Shown: piece after piece, positions 45,046-56,117 of the stretch | Layout: every line of letters starts with the position of its first letter | Numbering within the stretch: the stretch's first letter is position 1 | Assembly (NCBI RefSeq): GCF_000226115.1 | Contig: NC_016460.1 | Span: forward strand, 2,356,001-2,420,000 | DNA from: Thermothielavioides terrestris NRRL 8126 | Lineage: Eukaryota > Ascomycota > Sordariomycetes > Sordariales > Chaetomiaceae | Reading direction: 5' to 3' | Length of the DNA stretch: 64,000 nt | Translations under genes and position numbers: made by a program | Notes under the pieces: model-generated | Told to the model about the DNA's origin: nothing | Databases searched by the model: none | The model's input: only the letters and a program-made list of their open reading frames with translations

Positions 45046-46197
45046 GGATGGATGTCTACGTGTCTACGTGTGTGGCCGGGTAGCTCGGCAAGGTGGCTTG
45101 GGTAGGACCTTTGATCGGATAGATAGATTGTTATAGACGTTAATTAATGGTTGGTCGTAGCGGCCAAGAGAGGTGTCTCGAGGTGTAGAGGAGCAGGGTC
45201 AGACCCTGCAAGGGCTGGAAGGGGGTCGGGGAAGTTTGGGGGTGAGTGTCGCCGCACTGTTCCTTCTGATCTCAGCGGAGATTTCGAGCCAAGCTTATTA
45301 TAAACACCCTCTGGCCTCCGACTGCTGCTCGCTCTACAAACAATGCACGACATACTTGCATCGCAGGAGACAGCCGTCACGTGGGTGGCCGCACGATGGG
45401 CCGCCTGAAGGGGGCTAGCGAGCTTGTGTCATTTTTCCAATTGGGCACTGGATACGAGGATACACTAGGTTACTTGGGGGATAAGGATACTGCCTAGAGG
45501 TATGCGGTAGAGGCACTGTTGGTTTGGACCGCGCCCGCCATGGGTGCGACTTGCCTTCTCCCGACTTGGCTCGCCATCATGTCATACCGGGCCCGGCACT
45601 CGTTGGGGCTCAAGCCGCAATTTGGAGGGCTGTCGGCCGGGCGTCTTTGGAGCTCCAACGAGTAGGCGCTGCGGTTGGATGCACATCCAGAGTGGCCCGT
45701 ATCTTTGTTGGGTCATTGTTCCCCGTCATCCTCTATCTCACGGTCGCGAGGTTGTAGGCTTAAGATTTCGAATGGACGGATCTAGATGGTGCGCCCTTAT
45801 TTGCCCATGCCGTCTCCTGTGAAAGCTCCTCGAACACCTAGAAGGCTTGTAGGGTTAGGGTTAACGCTCTTCTTTCATCGTAATCGGCTCCGCGCCTGAA
45901 CGACCGCGAATGCAAGCCAATTGGAGACAGCTCGACCGGACCCCCGACATCTCTAACGGCAATGGCAATGCCACAACCACGATAGCGCTTGCTCCTTCGG
46001 GGATCCGGAGAACGCCGTACTTGCGGTGACAGCCGCATTCCGCACCTCCAGACCGCCCCGCTCTCTGCCCGGCCGAGCCCAGAAGCCCAGAAGCTCGTGA
46101 TCCGAACCACGGGACAAGAGCTACAACACCTCGCGGCTGGCAGGGTGGCATCGTTGTCGCTGGTGCTGAACCGCCGTTGCGGAACGGGAGGGACGAA
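45046..46197. other. Intergenic upstream of ENT transporter
   Basis: No gene recognised. It contains a TTAGGG pair at 45851-45864. Confidence 0.55.
45851..45864 (+). repeat. Interstitial telomere-like motif (TTAGGG pair)
   Basis: AGGGTTAGGGTTAA, 334 bp before the ENT start codon. Confidence 0.8.
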
Positions 46198-47725
46198 ATG
46201 GCGACGGCCATGGATCGCATCAGGGCGTTCTTTGCGCCAGTCAAGGCGAGCACCGACGAGTACGAGCCTATCGCAGATGGCGACGCGGACACACTTGAGG
46301 GGTCGACTTTTGAGGAAGGGGCGCCATTCTCCTGGCTCAAGTACTCCGTCTTTGCCTTGATCGGCATGGCGATGCTATGGGCGTGGTATGTGCTTCACCG
46401 CACACCTGGTGTTTCCGGACTATGGCTGATGTTTTTGCCCCTGCAGGAACATGTTCCTCGCTGCGGCGCCCTACTTCAACATCCGCTTCCAAGCCGACCC
46501 CTGGATCTCTGCCAACTCACAGTCGGCCATTCTCACGACGTTCACGGCGGTCAGCTTGGTCACACTACTTATCCTGGCCGGCCGCCAGGCCTCGGCAAAC
46601 TACCCCGCTCGCGTCAGCGCGGCCCTTATCATCAACGCTGGGGTGTTCAGCCTGCTGACCCTCTCCACCTCATCCTTCCTCGACGCTTCGCCGCCGGTAT
46701 ACCTGGCATTCCTCCTCCTCATGGTCGCCATGACGGCCTTCGCCGCCGGGCTGATGCAGAACGGCGCCTTCTCCTTCGCCGCCAGCTTCGGGCAGCCCGA
46801 GTACACACAAGCCATCATGGCCGGGCAGGGCGTAGCCGGCATCCTGCCTCCGCTGGCTCAAATACTATCCTTTCTCGCCTTCGACGACTCTAGCTCTTCC
46901 GCGCCCGGCCAACCAGGTGGCGAAGCTCACCCCGCACCACCGTCATCGCCATCGCCGCCACCCCCCGACAACGGCAACAAAGGTAGCAGCGCCGCCTTCA
47001 TCTACTTCCTCACCGCAGTACTCATCTCCACCGCCACTCTCGTAGCCTTCATCCCTCTCGTCCGGAGCCAAGCCCGCCGCAGTCGACCCCTCTCGCAACT
47101 AACCACCCCATCAGGAGAAGAAGAAGACGGAGAAACCGCCCCCGGCCATGCGGCCCCGCCCCCCGCCCGCCGCTACGTCCCGCTCGGCACGCTGCTCCGC
47201 AAGCTCCGCTGGCTGGCCGCCGCCGTGGTCACCTGCTTCGCGCTGACCATGTTCTTCCCCGTCTTCACGGCCAAGATCCTGTCGGTGCACGACCCCACCG
47301 CCGGCGCCGGCGCCGGAGCTGGCCGCCTGTTCGCCCCCGGCGCCTTCATCCCGCTCGGCTTCTTCTTCTGGAACCTCGGCGACCTGGCCGGCCGCGTGTC
47401 CACCCTGCTGCCGTGCTGCTCGCTGCGCCGCCGGCCGCGCCTGCTGTTCGCGCTCGCGCTGCTGCGCGGCGCCATCCTGCCGCTGTACCTGCTCTGCAAC
47501 CTGCATGGGAGGGGGGCGGTGGTGGAGAGTGATGTGTTTTACTTGGGCGTCGTGCAGGTGCTGTTTGGGCTGACGAATGGCTGGGTCGGGTCGAGCGCCA
47601 TGATGGCTGCCGGTGAGTGGGTTGCGGAGGGCGAGAGGGAGGCCGCGGGTGGGTTTATGGGCTTGTGTCTTGTCGCGGGGCTGGCTGTCGGGAGTGTGCT
47701 CAGCTTTAGTGCCGCAGGCGTGTGA
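46198..47725 (+). CDS. FUN26: Equilibrative nucleoside transporter (SLC29/Fun26 family)
   Basis: Exons are 46198..46385 and 46447..47725 (61-nt intron), giving 488 residues. An acidic cytosolic N-terminus precedes a span starting at FALIGMAMLWAWNMFLAAAPYF (the ENT motif around the first span, completed across the intron). About eleven spans follow. Family features include NGAFSFAASFGQPEYTQAIMAGQGVAGILPP in span 4-5 and FFWNLGDLAGR in span 8. The large loop between spans 6 and 7 is hydrophilic (SQARRSRPLSQLTTPSGEEEDGE). Yeast Fun26 is a vacuolar nucleoside exporter; the location here is inferred. A Ser/Pro/Gly-rich loop (about 213-240) is an insert. The ATG at 46198 is preceded in frame by a TTG codon that is unlikely to be used. 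Confidence 0.9.
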
Positions 47726-47937
47726 GCGGCGGAGTTGGGATGTCAAGGTGCGGTTTTGGGAGGAGGGTTCCGATTCATGTTAGGGTTTGGCGTTGGGTGT
47801 GTATTCGGGTGCATTTAGTCTCTATTTTTGTTTGGGCACAGCAGCGGACCCGTCTCTTTTTGCTTCGAGTCAGTCGCCATCATCTATCGCCAACCGTCAT
47901 CTATTATGGATACCAGTTTTTCCTCTATTGCGATCCC

Positions 47938-49164
47938 TCATTCTAAGCTGCCCGCACTTCTCGCTTCCCCTTCCAGGAATGACCACATCCCCCTCTCAAA
48001 CTGGCAATCCGTCCGCTCCCTCGGCACCTCCCTCCCCTCGTAATACCCGCCCTCGATCAGCCGCCGCTCCGTCGCCCGCCAGTAGCCCAGCTTGGCCGCC
48101 GCGTTCTTCTTGTCCAGATCCGCCAGCTTCGCCTCGACCGGCGCGCGCGGGTCGGCGGGGATCCGCACGAAGCACGTGCAGTCGCGCAGCGTCATGGCCA
48201 GCTGCAGCCGCGCGCCGTCGCTGTCGCTGTCGCTGTCGCCGTCGCCGTCGCCGTTCTCGCCAGCGCCGAGCACGCCAGTGCCGGCGTTGGCCACCTGGGC
48301 GGCGCGCAACCGCGGCAGGAGCGTGTTGGTCTGGAGCCAGTGGGCCAGGCGGCGGCGGTGCTGATCGGTGGGTCGGGTCGTTTGCTGCGTGTAGAGAGGC
48401 GGGGGGAGGGAGGTGAGGTGGGTTAGGGTGTTGGAGAGGGCGCGCGGCGAGCTGCCGCAGGCGAGGAGGTCGAGGGGGCAGAGTATCTGGAGGTTCGGGT
48501 CTGTCTTGTGCGGTTTGGTGTGGAGTTTGAGGGCCTCGCGGGCGCAGGTCCGGCAGCGTGTTGCCGAAGTGGGCGCGCCGGGGGATTGGGCGAGCCATTT
48601 TGGCTTGAATTCCAGGACCAGGTCATCGGGGTGTTCTGCGGATGTTAGACAGAGGCAAGTGAGGAAGGATAGGTGGCCATACTTGGACGCATGTCCTCCA
48701 CAAGCATGCCGTACTCGGTGGCCGCTACTCTGCTTCCCCTGAAGTCGGCTCTCCGGAAGTGGTCTGCCCGGGCAAGGGCGGAATTCAGCTGCGAAGTTAC
48801 AGCGTCTTGCCCGAGCTTGATAAGCTGATGCTGTACTAGGTCCTCAGGCTCAAATAGCGGCCGCACAGCGGTTTCCCAGTACTCCTGGATCTCAAAACAG
48901 CTATGAGCCGAGGTCCCTGCTTTCGGCACGCGGAGTAATCTTCCTGGAGCCAGATGTCAAGAGGGAAGCTAGGCGTTACAGGAGGGAGACCGCCGCACCT
49001 TGAAAGATCTCGCGGCATATCCTGTCGCTGGGTGGCACCACAACCTCGAAGACGGCGTTGGCAGCACCCTCTCCTACAAGCCTGTAGTCGCTGTTGGCGG
49101 CTGCTGAGAGCGACAGTTCCGGAATTCCGGATAGCGCACTTGTGGACGGCATTCTGTGATGCAT
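47938..49164 (-). CDS. IPK1: Inositol-pentakisphosphate 2-kinase
   Basis: Minus-strand exons are 49164..48999 (or from 49152), 48943..48683 and 48635..47938. The product is 374 residues from the first Met (370 from the second). The introns are 55 and 47 nt; the second is the shortest intron found here. Family motifs are GEGAANAVFEV (nucleotide loop), EYGMLVEDMRPK, and LVLEFKPKWLAQSPGAP with the Cys pair CRTCA that helps bind zinc in this family. Later come TLRDCTCFVRI and DLDKKNAAAKLGYW. Ipk1 adds the 2-phosphate to make phytate (IP6), which supports mRNA export. A short Gly/Asp/Ser repeat (GDGDGDSDSDSDG, about 305-317) interrupts the C-terminal lobe. Either start codon is plausible. Confidence 0.93.
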
Positions 49165-50644
49165 AGAAAGGTAGCATCTTCAGAGATGCGAACGAGAAGA
49201 GTCGCTGCGGGTAAGAAATGCAGCTCGATGGCCGGCGCAACAGGCCGGCCACGGGCTCTGACACAGGGCGCAGGCGCTAACTTAAGGCAGTCTGCGTCTG
49301 CCTCGTGTCTGCCTATCTGATGGAAACCTGGCGGTTAAATCTTCAGTGTCCCAAGCAATCTATATGAGTGCCGTTCACTCAATCTGCGCTGTGCTTGCCC
49401 GATGCTTAGGCGAGGTTGGTGCCACGATGTACGGTGCCGGTCAGCTCACCTAGGTGAGCATGTATGCTTGGTACTTTCCGTGGCAAGGGCTGCTTGCCTT
49501 CCCAATGCGGCATGTAACCCTAACCCATGTGCACATCTGTTCTGGCAGGTAGCATGTGAATACATCCAATCCACCTGGGGACTGCTTGAGCGCTAGAGTG
49601 AGGAAATGACGCGATGTCCGGGATACGAATACTGCGCAGCTCCGTACGTTCTTTTCTCTTCTTTCTGGCGTGTGTAACCAGTTGTTTCGGCTTGTTTACG
49701 GATAGTTACCTGACATGAAAAGTTCTCGCTTTTTTTTCAGCGTTTGGTGGTGTCTATGAGGCTGTATATCCGTCCGGAATACGGATACACTAGGTAGTGT
49801 GCTCCGTAAACCCTGTCACCAGGTCAGCATCATCGTCTTTTCTGAAAGTGCGAAGTTTGGCATGACAGGCGTGCGGGCGTGCGGGGTTGAGCTCCAAATC
49901 TCCATCATGTGGATTCCTCCTGTGAGCTTCCGAGCATGATCGCGTGCAACATGGAATTCTGAGGTGGACCTTGGAACAGGAATCTCGGCCCCACAGATGC
50001 GCTTGGGCAGACCGGACCTCGTGGAATGCCCTGTTTCTGCATCAGCTGTTTTCGGGCAGGTTTGCCACTGGCCGCTCCTGTATCAAAGGAGCCGACTTGA
50101 ATGCACTTGGCTATTGGCAGTGCAGAGACGTCGTCTGAACTTCCTAGAACAACAAACAAGAGGTTTACACAGCAAAGTGAAGATGAGCAGTGTTTTGCAT
50201 GAAGATTAATCTTGGAAAACAAGTACCGGAGTGTTCAGGGGCTTCGTGAACCGGGGTCCGCGATTCCAGGCCTGCCGAGCTGCAGAGTTAGCGTCAGAAG
50301 ACCCGCACGCGTCCATCTTGACGGTGCAAGGGCCAAAATTTTTAGTCGGGAGCAGCTTGCCTCGGGTCAGATAGCGTGATCCCTCCTGCCGCATCTCCTC
50401 CAACTTCCCCTTGCGTGCGCGAAACAAAACAAAGCCATCAGACAACTGCCATCGCCACCAGGCCTTTGCACCGCTGACAGCCATCCGCCTTGACGCGCAG
50501 CGACACATTTCGCGACACCCCGATTGCATCGGCCATCAACCATCGCTGTCGCACCCGAAAATACCGCCCCATCTTCGGCGACGCTGGGCTGACCAGTCCA
50601 ACCCTCTGCCTGCGATGCGTCTCTAGCGCGGGAGCCAATTCGAC
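49165..50644. other. Divergent intergenic region between IPK1 and MDM34
   Basis: 1.5 kb with no gene recognised; it must contain both promoters. A CCCTAA pair lies at 49516-49526. Confidence 0.55.
49516..49526 (-). repeat. Interstitial telomere-like motif (CCCTAA pair)
   Basis: AACCCTAACCC-type motif in the IPK1/MDM34 intergenic region. Confidence 0.78.
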
Positions 50645-52753
50645 ATGGCCTTCAACTTCAACTGGTCGCCTCTGACGGCTGACGCGGGCTTTTACAAGCG
50701 CGCCCGCGATCTCCTGACGACGGCCCTGAACAAGTCGCCGAAACCGCCCATCATCGTTGATGACATTATCGTGACCGAGTTCAATCTCGGCTCCGTTCCG
50801 CCCGACCTGGAGATACTTGAAATTGGCGACCTGGCTGAGGATCGCTTCCGAGGGATATTCAAGATGTGTTACTCCGGGGACGCTTTCTTGACGCTCAAGA
50901 CACGAGTACAGGTGGGTGCATGTTTGCTTGCGCTGCAAACCCGTCTTCAAGATTTTTGCCGTCATCCTCCGGCAACCTCATCCCTGGAGGCCACCCTACA
51001 GCAGCTCAAGGCGTTGGAAGCCCATTTCACCTCGTTTACCTTCGAGCGAGGATCCCGGGCGGACCGAGACTTGCAGCCGCGAGCCCGGCAGTCGGGAGCT
51101 ACAAACAAATCGTCGCTCAACACGGTCGCGTTGGTTGGCAAGTGCCTTCAATCGCGCTCCGGAGCTTCGATGCTCTCCGTCCATCAGGGCGGGAGGCTCC
51201 CAGGCGATGCTCTCTGTGCTTTGCGGCTTTTCGAGCCCAGAAGCTTGGAAAACCTCATGGAAATGCTTGGCGCATTGATTCACAAATTACCGCGCGAAAC
51301 ACCGGACAGGGGTTCGCGGGTCGCGCGCACGCCAATCCACGCTAGCTCCCGCTAAAGCATAAGATGGCTAATATATCAACAATCACAGGCGAACCCCCTG
51401 AACACATATCTCTCAGGGAAACCAGCTTTCACGTCTCCGCAGCCACTGGCGGCGGCGTCGAGCCTCACCATACCGCTGCAGATCACCTTGTCCGAGATTA
51501 AGCTCTCGGCCTTCATCATCCTGGTCTTCTCCAAGCAGAAGGGGCTGACCATCGTCTTCCGCAATGATCCTCTCGAGTCCCTCAAGGTCTCGTCGACCTT
51601 CGACTCGATCCAGTTTGTCCGTGACTACCTGCAGAGGACAATCGAGGGCAAGCTGCGGGACTTGATGATGGACGAGCTGCCTGCTATTATCCACCGGCTC
51701 TCGCTCCAGCTCTGGTGCCCGGATCAGATGGCCAAGGAGGATGAAGAGCCAAAAGAGGCCGATGAGCACGGTGTGAATCCCCTCGCCACGCCGCCACTAG
51801 ACGCGGTGGATGCGCATGGGCGTCTGCTCGACCCCGCTGCCATATCCGAGCTGTCCCTCGACGGAGGCCCGGAAGCGCAGCTGCTGTTCTCGCAGAAGAC
51901 GCTCTATCGGCTGTGTGGCCTCACAACTTCTCAGGTGACATCCTCACTGGACACCTCTGGTCCCCGGGACGTTCTGTTCCGAGCCTGGGCCGGCCTATCA
52001 GACAAGGCGGACGCAGCAGGAACTCCTCCATTATCAACGCCGAACCTGGTGAGGTCGCCGTCTTACACAAATGCTCATACCTACACGTTCTCGGACAGCG
52101 GTAGCCAAGATCACGGGTCTCTCCCGTCGAGGCCGTCCTTGATGCACCTCAACTCGGCCACCGCCGGTTTGTCACTGGGCTCGGGCCGGCACAGCAAGAC
52201 CGGCCGAAAAAAGAAGACTCGTGTGGTCAACCTTCGCCGCAAGGTTGAAAGCGAGGTCGGTAGTGAGCGGGGAGACGAGAGCTCTGAGACCGCCTCCGTC
52301 GCTGCTCCCATGTCTGAGCCCGCCATGCCTCACCCGATTCTGGAAGTACCAGAAGAGGACCCCCTGTCGAGCAAGGTGCGCTTCAGCCGATCGGCCGACC
52401 TCCAACAGCAGTCCCGAAGGCCATCCATCCGATCTGAGGCGCCCAAGGCCCCGGAGGTGCAGCTCCAGGCTGCCGAGGCTACCGGTTCCTCTGCTGCTAC
52501 TCAATTCCCTACTCAGCTGTCTGAGAAGAAGGGATCCCAGGAAGTCGCGAAGGGAACGGCCTCCGTCGACAGCAAAGCGGACTGGCGCCGGTCGGGGCCC
52601 ATGTCGGATACGTCGTCCGTCATCCTGGAGCAGGCCTGGATCATGAAGATGGCTGGCGAGATCGCGCGCCGCGTGTACGATGAGAAGAAGCGGAATCCCT
52701 CGTTCTGGGACGACCGCGACGACACGCCGCCGCCGGCGTACGAGGCACGGTGA
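50645..52753 (+). CDS. MDM34: ERMES complex subunit Mdm34
   Basis: Exons are 50645..50911 and 51389..52753, giving 543 residues. The N-terminus [20 protein letters not shown] and the following 190 residues form an SMP lipid-transfer domain ([21 protein letters not shown], then after the intron [17 protein letters not shown]-like region and [25 protein letters not shown]). A disordered Ser/Pro-rich half follows, with a basic patch [14 protein letters not shown]. The C-terminus ends [10 protein letters not shown], a PPxY motif of the kind bound by Rsp5-type ubiquitin ligases. Mdm34 sits in the mitochondrial outer membrane at ER contacts and moves phospholipids. The intron is 477 nt, far longer than the others, and most of it is an open reading frame in phase with exon 1. 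Confidence 0.94.
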
Positions 52754-53608
52754 TTTGCCGCCGTGTGTAATACCTCACTCCACCCCCTTTCCTTTGTCGA
52801 TTTTCCTTGCTTTTTTTTTCTGGGGGCCATTATTTTATTGGCGTTGGAGAGCGGCCCAAACATACCACTTTAATGGTTAAGCGGTTGCTGGGAACCTGGA
52901 GTTGGGCGGCGAAGGAAAACAAAATGGTAGTCTTGAGGTTTGTTTTGCAGCAGTTGAGGATATCCTCCGGGTTTTAGAGGGTACGGAGGTAAAGGCGTCG
53001 GTTCCCACGATGGAGGGTGGGACACGGGGTGGTTATCAGGAGAGGCACCTCCTGGCCGACCTGCAAGCAAGCAGCTTGCTGTACAATTTCCTTTGTTTCG
53101 AGTCGCTGCCATTTGGCAGTATCTGTATACCACTGTGGGATAACTGTGCAAGGGAACGTGGGATGCTGAGGGGGTATCGATCTGGCTGCGCGAGGGAAGT
53201 CCCTGCTGGGATAGCGGGTCTATGGACGGGAACTTCTTGGACCAATTCCCATCTCTAAGAACAAAGCCAATCAAAGATTATATCCTATGCGCGTCCTCTG
53301 TCTTCCACCTCAGTTCCTGTCGCTGTACATGGGACTTCTCCTTCACCTGGTTGCACCTAATCCTCAGGCACCTTCAGTCTCGCATGGATAGATATTGTGC
53401 GATGGCTCAACGCCGCGAAAATCCCGTTTATTTTCCCGGAACGCCTCTCCTGCCCTGCTGGGCTGGTATCTTGGAGATTTACCCACAATGTGCCGCCGCC
53501 AAAGCATCCGATCTCACGTAACGCCACCATATTGCAGCCCAGAACACAGCAACACATCCACGCTCTCTCTTACCCCCTATCCCCCCCTCTTAGAAAACCT
53601 CCCACCCT
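52754..53608. other. Intergenic between convergent MDM34 and YAF9
   Basis: No gene recognised. A T-rich run near 52811-52820 lies in the probable MDM34 3' region. Confidence 0.55.
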
Positions 53609-54520
53609 TTACCCCTTCGCTGCCTCCATCTTGAGCTCTTTCAACCTCTTCTCCTTCGCCTGCACCTCCTCCTTGGTCTTTGCCATCAGCGCCTCCACCT
53701 TCACGAGCGCCTCCTTCAGCTTCTTGATCTCGACCTGCTCCGTCTCCCGACTGAACGGCTGGCCCGGCCGGTTCGTCAGCGGGATCATGGCGCTGCGCTC
53801 CAGCACGCCGCCCTCGGTCCGGCTCGCGACCACCTGCTTCCCGGCATCCTTCTCCTTCCCCTTGCTGCCGCCGCCGCTGCTGCTGCTCTTCGAGCCCGAA
53901 GACTTGGGCGGCGGCGGCGCCGCCGGCGGCATGGCGCCCGAGGTGAGCAGCTCGTAGAACGGCTCGTACGGCTCGTTGAACAGCTGCTCCTCGTACGCCC
54001 ACGAGATCACCTGCCCGCCGTTGAGCCGCATGGCTTCTTTCTCCTCCTCGGTGCGCCCGTACGGGTGTAGGCGCAGGTGGTGGTACAGCGTCTGCGGCTT
54101 CTCGGCCGACTCGGGCGCGTAGTACAGCTTGATCGCGATCTCGAACTCGCCCCAGCCTGTCTCGTGCAGCTCGAAGGGCTTGCCCTTTTCGCCTTCGATC
54201 ACTGTGCGGTCGGGTTAACATAGGTTAGATGGGTGGTTGGTTGAAGGGGGGGAGGGGGAAGGGGGAAGGAGGAGGAGTAACGGACTTCGGATGTGGTTCG
54301 GGATGGACTCGTGCAGCTTGAATTGTACGCGCCGCAGCCAGTAGGTGATGTCGACATCGTCGATGCCCTTGACGAAGACGGTCCAGGAGTGGGTGTGGTC
54401 GTCGGGAATGCCGGGCGGTTTGGGGTTGGTCTTTTCGTCGAACGGGCGCGCCGTGGTGCCGTATACGAAGGGGCGGAATATTTGCACGCCTTTGACGCGC
54501 TTTCCTGCTGCCGGTGCCAT
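53609..54520 (-). CDS. YAF9: YEATS-domain protein Yaf9 (NuA4/SWR1 subunit)
   Basis: Minus-strand exons 54520..54286 and 54201..53609 (84-nt intron) give 275 residues. The YEATS domain spans about 8-150. Acyl-lysine reader residues are in [11 protein letters not shown], the HESIPN loop and [15 protein letters not shown]. Then come [14 protein letters not shown] and [18 protein letters not shown] Gly/Ser/Lys linker and a C-terminal coiled coil ([25 protein letters not shown]) follow; the coiled coil tethers Yaf9 to NuA4 and SWR1. The donor is GTCCGT, a less common form, and the joined sequence reads [13 protein letters not shown]. The ATG at 54520 directly precedes the conserved core. It shares a 480-bp divergent region with COQ11. 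Confidence 0.93.
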
Positions 54521-55000
54521 GATGACGGGTTTGCAGGACGTGTGGATGGATGGGGTGTGGCAGATATCATTCACATTTTGTTGCGAGGTGCCCGCGCCGA
54601 AAGCCGATGCGATGCCGCCTGGAGCCGTTCCAATCAGCCTTGATTGTGGGGCATGATCTTTGCTTCCAGACCCGCAAGTTATCGCAGCATGTGGCATGTG
54701 CAACCCCTGTAAATGGGGAGCTAAATAGGTGGGTCCAGGAAGACTGCTATGACCGAAGTTTCCTGTGCTCACGCAACCAGCTCCATCTACGCCATCGTCT
54801 TTGATACTCCGAGCTTACCCATTTTCAATGAGACCTAGTAATGTCCTGTGGTCTCCGGCAGCCTCTATTTTTTGAACAATCAAAATCAGGCTTGACGTTC
54901 ACCAACACAGACGCAACCTTAGAGACCGACCCTGTCCACTCTGATATTGCGAGTAGCTCACATGCCTCGCTGAGCCCGGAAGCGGGTACTCATTCACACC
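54521..55000. promoter_or_regulatory. Divergent promoter region between YAF9 and COQ11
   Basis: 480 bp between opposite start codons. No specific site assignable. Confidence 0.5.
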
Positions 55001-55967
55001 ATGTCAGCCACAAAGAGGCTAGTTGTTTTTGGAGGCAATGGCTTCCTAGGCTCCAGGATATGCCGAGCCGCCGTGGCCCGTGACTGGGACGTCACATCAG
55101 TCAGGTACATCCCGCTTCCCCTCCGCTCTTACACGATCATACCAATTATGTACATTGGCATAAACTAACCCCAACCGCAGCCGCTCCGGCACTCCTCACT
55201 GGTCCTCCGTCACCTCGTCCTCCTCCCCTCCGGCCTGGTCCCACAAGGTGTCCTGGGAGCGCGGCGACATCTTCCGGCCGGCGGAGTGGACGTCGCTGCT
55301 GCGCGGCGCCGACTACGTCGTGCACAGCCTCGGCATCCTGCTCGAGGCCGACTACAAGGGCGTCATCTCCGGGCGCGAGTCGCCCATCGCCGGGCTGGCG
55401 CGGGCCTTCGACCGGACCAAGGGCGCGCACGCGCCGGCCAACCCGCTGGAGCGCGTGCGCCGCGGCGAGGCGCCCGAGCCGGGCGTCGAACCGCCCGCGA
55501 GCCCCGCGCAGCTGACGTACGAGATGATGAACCGCGACAGCGCGATCCTGCTGGCGAAGGAGGCCGCGCGCGCCGGGGTCGAGGCGTTCGGGTTCGTGTC
55601 CGCCGCCGCGGGCGCGCCGGTGCTGCCGGCCCGGTATCTGTCGACCAAGAGGGAGGCCGAGGCCGTGGTCGCCCGCGAGTTCCCACAGATGAGGGGCGTG
55701 TTCTTCAGGCCGCCGTTTATGTACGACCGGTCCAGGAAGGTTACGATGGCGGTGGCGGCGGCGGCGGCTGCGGGATCGGTGGCCAACAGGTTGACCGGAG
55801 GCGTGCTGGGCGGGTTTCTGGGCGCAGCCGTCACGAAGCCGCTCTCGGCCGATGCGGTAGCAGATGCCGTGGTGGAGGCGTTGGCGGATGGGAGCGTCAA
55901 GGGGCCGGTCGAAGTGCCTCAGCTGGAGGAGCTGGCGACGAAGGCGTGGCGCAAAACCATGCTCTGA
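55001..55967 (+). CDS. COQ11: Coq11-type mitochondrial atypical SDR
   Basis: Exons are 55001..55104 and 55181..55967, giving 296 residues. A Rossmann nucleotide-binding motif VVFGGNGFLG occupies residues 8-17. After the intron come VTSVSRSGTPHW and GADYVVHSLGILLE, then FGFVSAAAG, the active-site-like YLSTKREAEA and VFFRPPFMYD. This order matches the atypical SDRs related to NDUFA9 and yeast Coq11, which acts with the coenzyme Q biosynthetic complex at the inner mitochondrial membrane. No clear cleavable presequence is seen. A charged insert near 125-160 (GAHAPANPLERVRRGEAPEPG) is extra. The C-terminus lies 150 bp from the convergent SYF2 stop. Confidence 0.85.
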
Positions 55968-56117
55968 GGAGTGGATGTGTATGCAACCAATGTATTATCA
56001 CCCTGTCACCCTCCCGTGTAGCTGTAGACTGTACAATACCAAAATACCCAACCCCAAACTCCGTTCGCTGGCGATGGCGGTGATGAAGAGAACCACCCAA
56101 CGCCCTTCCCGCGTGCC

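Noticed and set aside
50912..51355. In-frame extension of MDM34 exon 1 as coding sequence
   Set aside because: Splicing at 50911/51389 restores the conserved SMP domain, whereas the extension has no similarity and leads to a stop.
54521..54772. N-terminal extension of YAF9
   Set aside because: The frame is open, but the YEATS core starts directly after the ATG at 54520 and the extension looks like promoter sequence.
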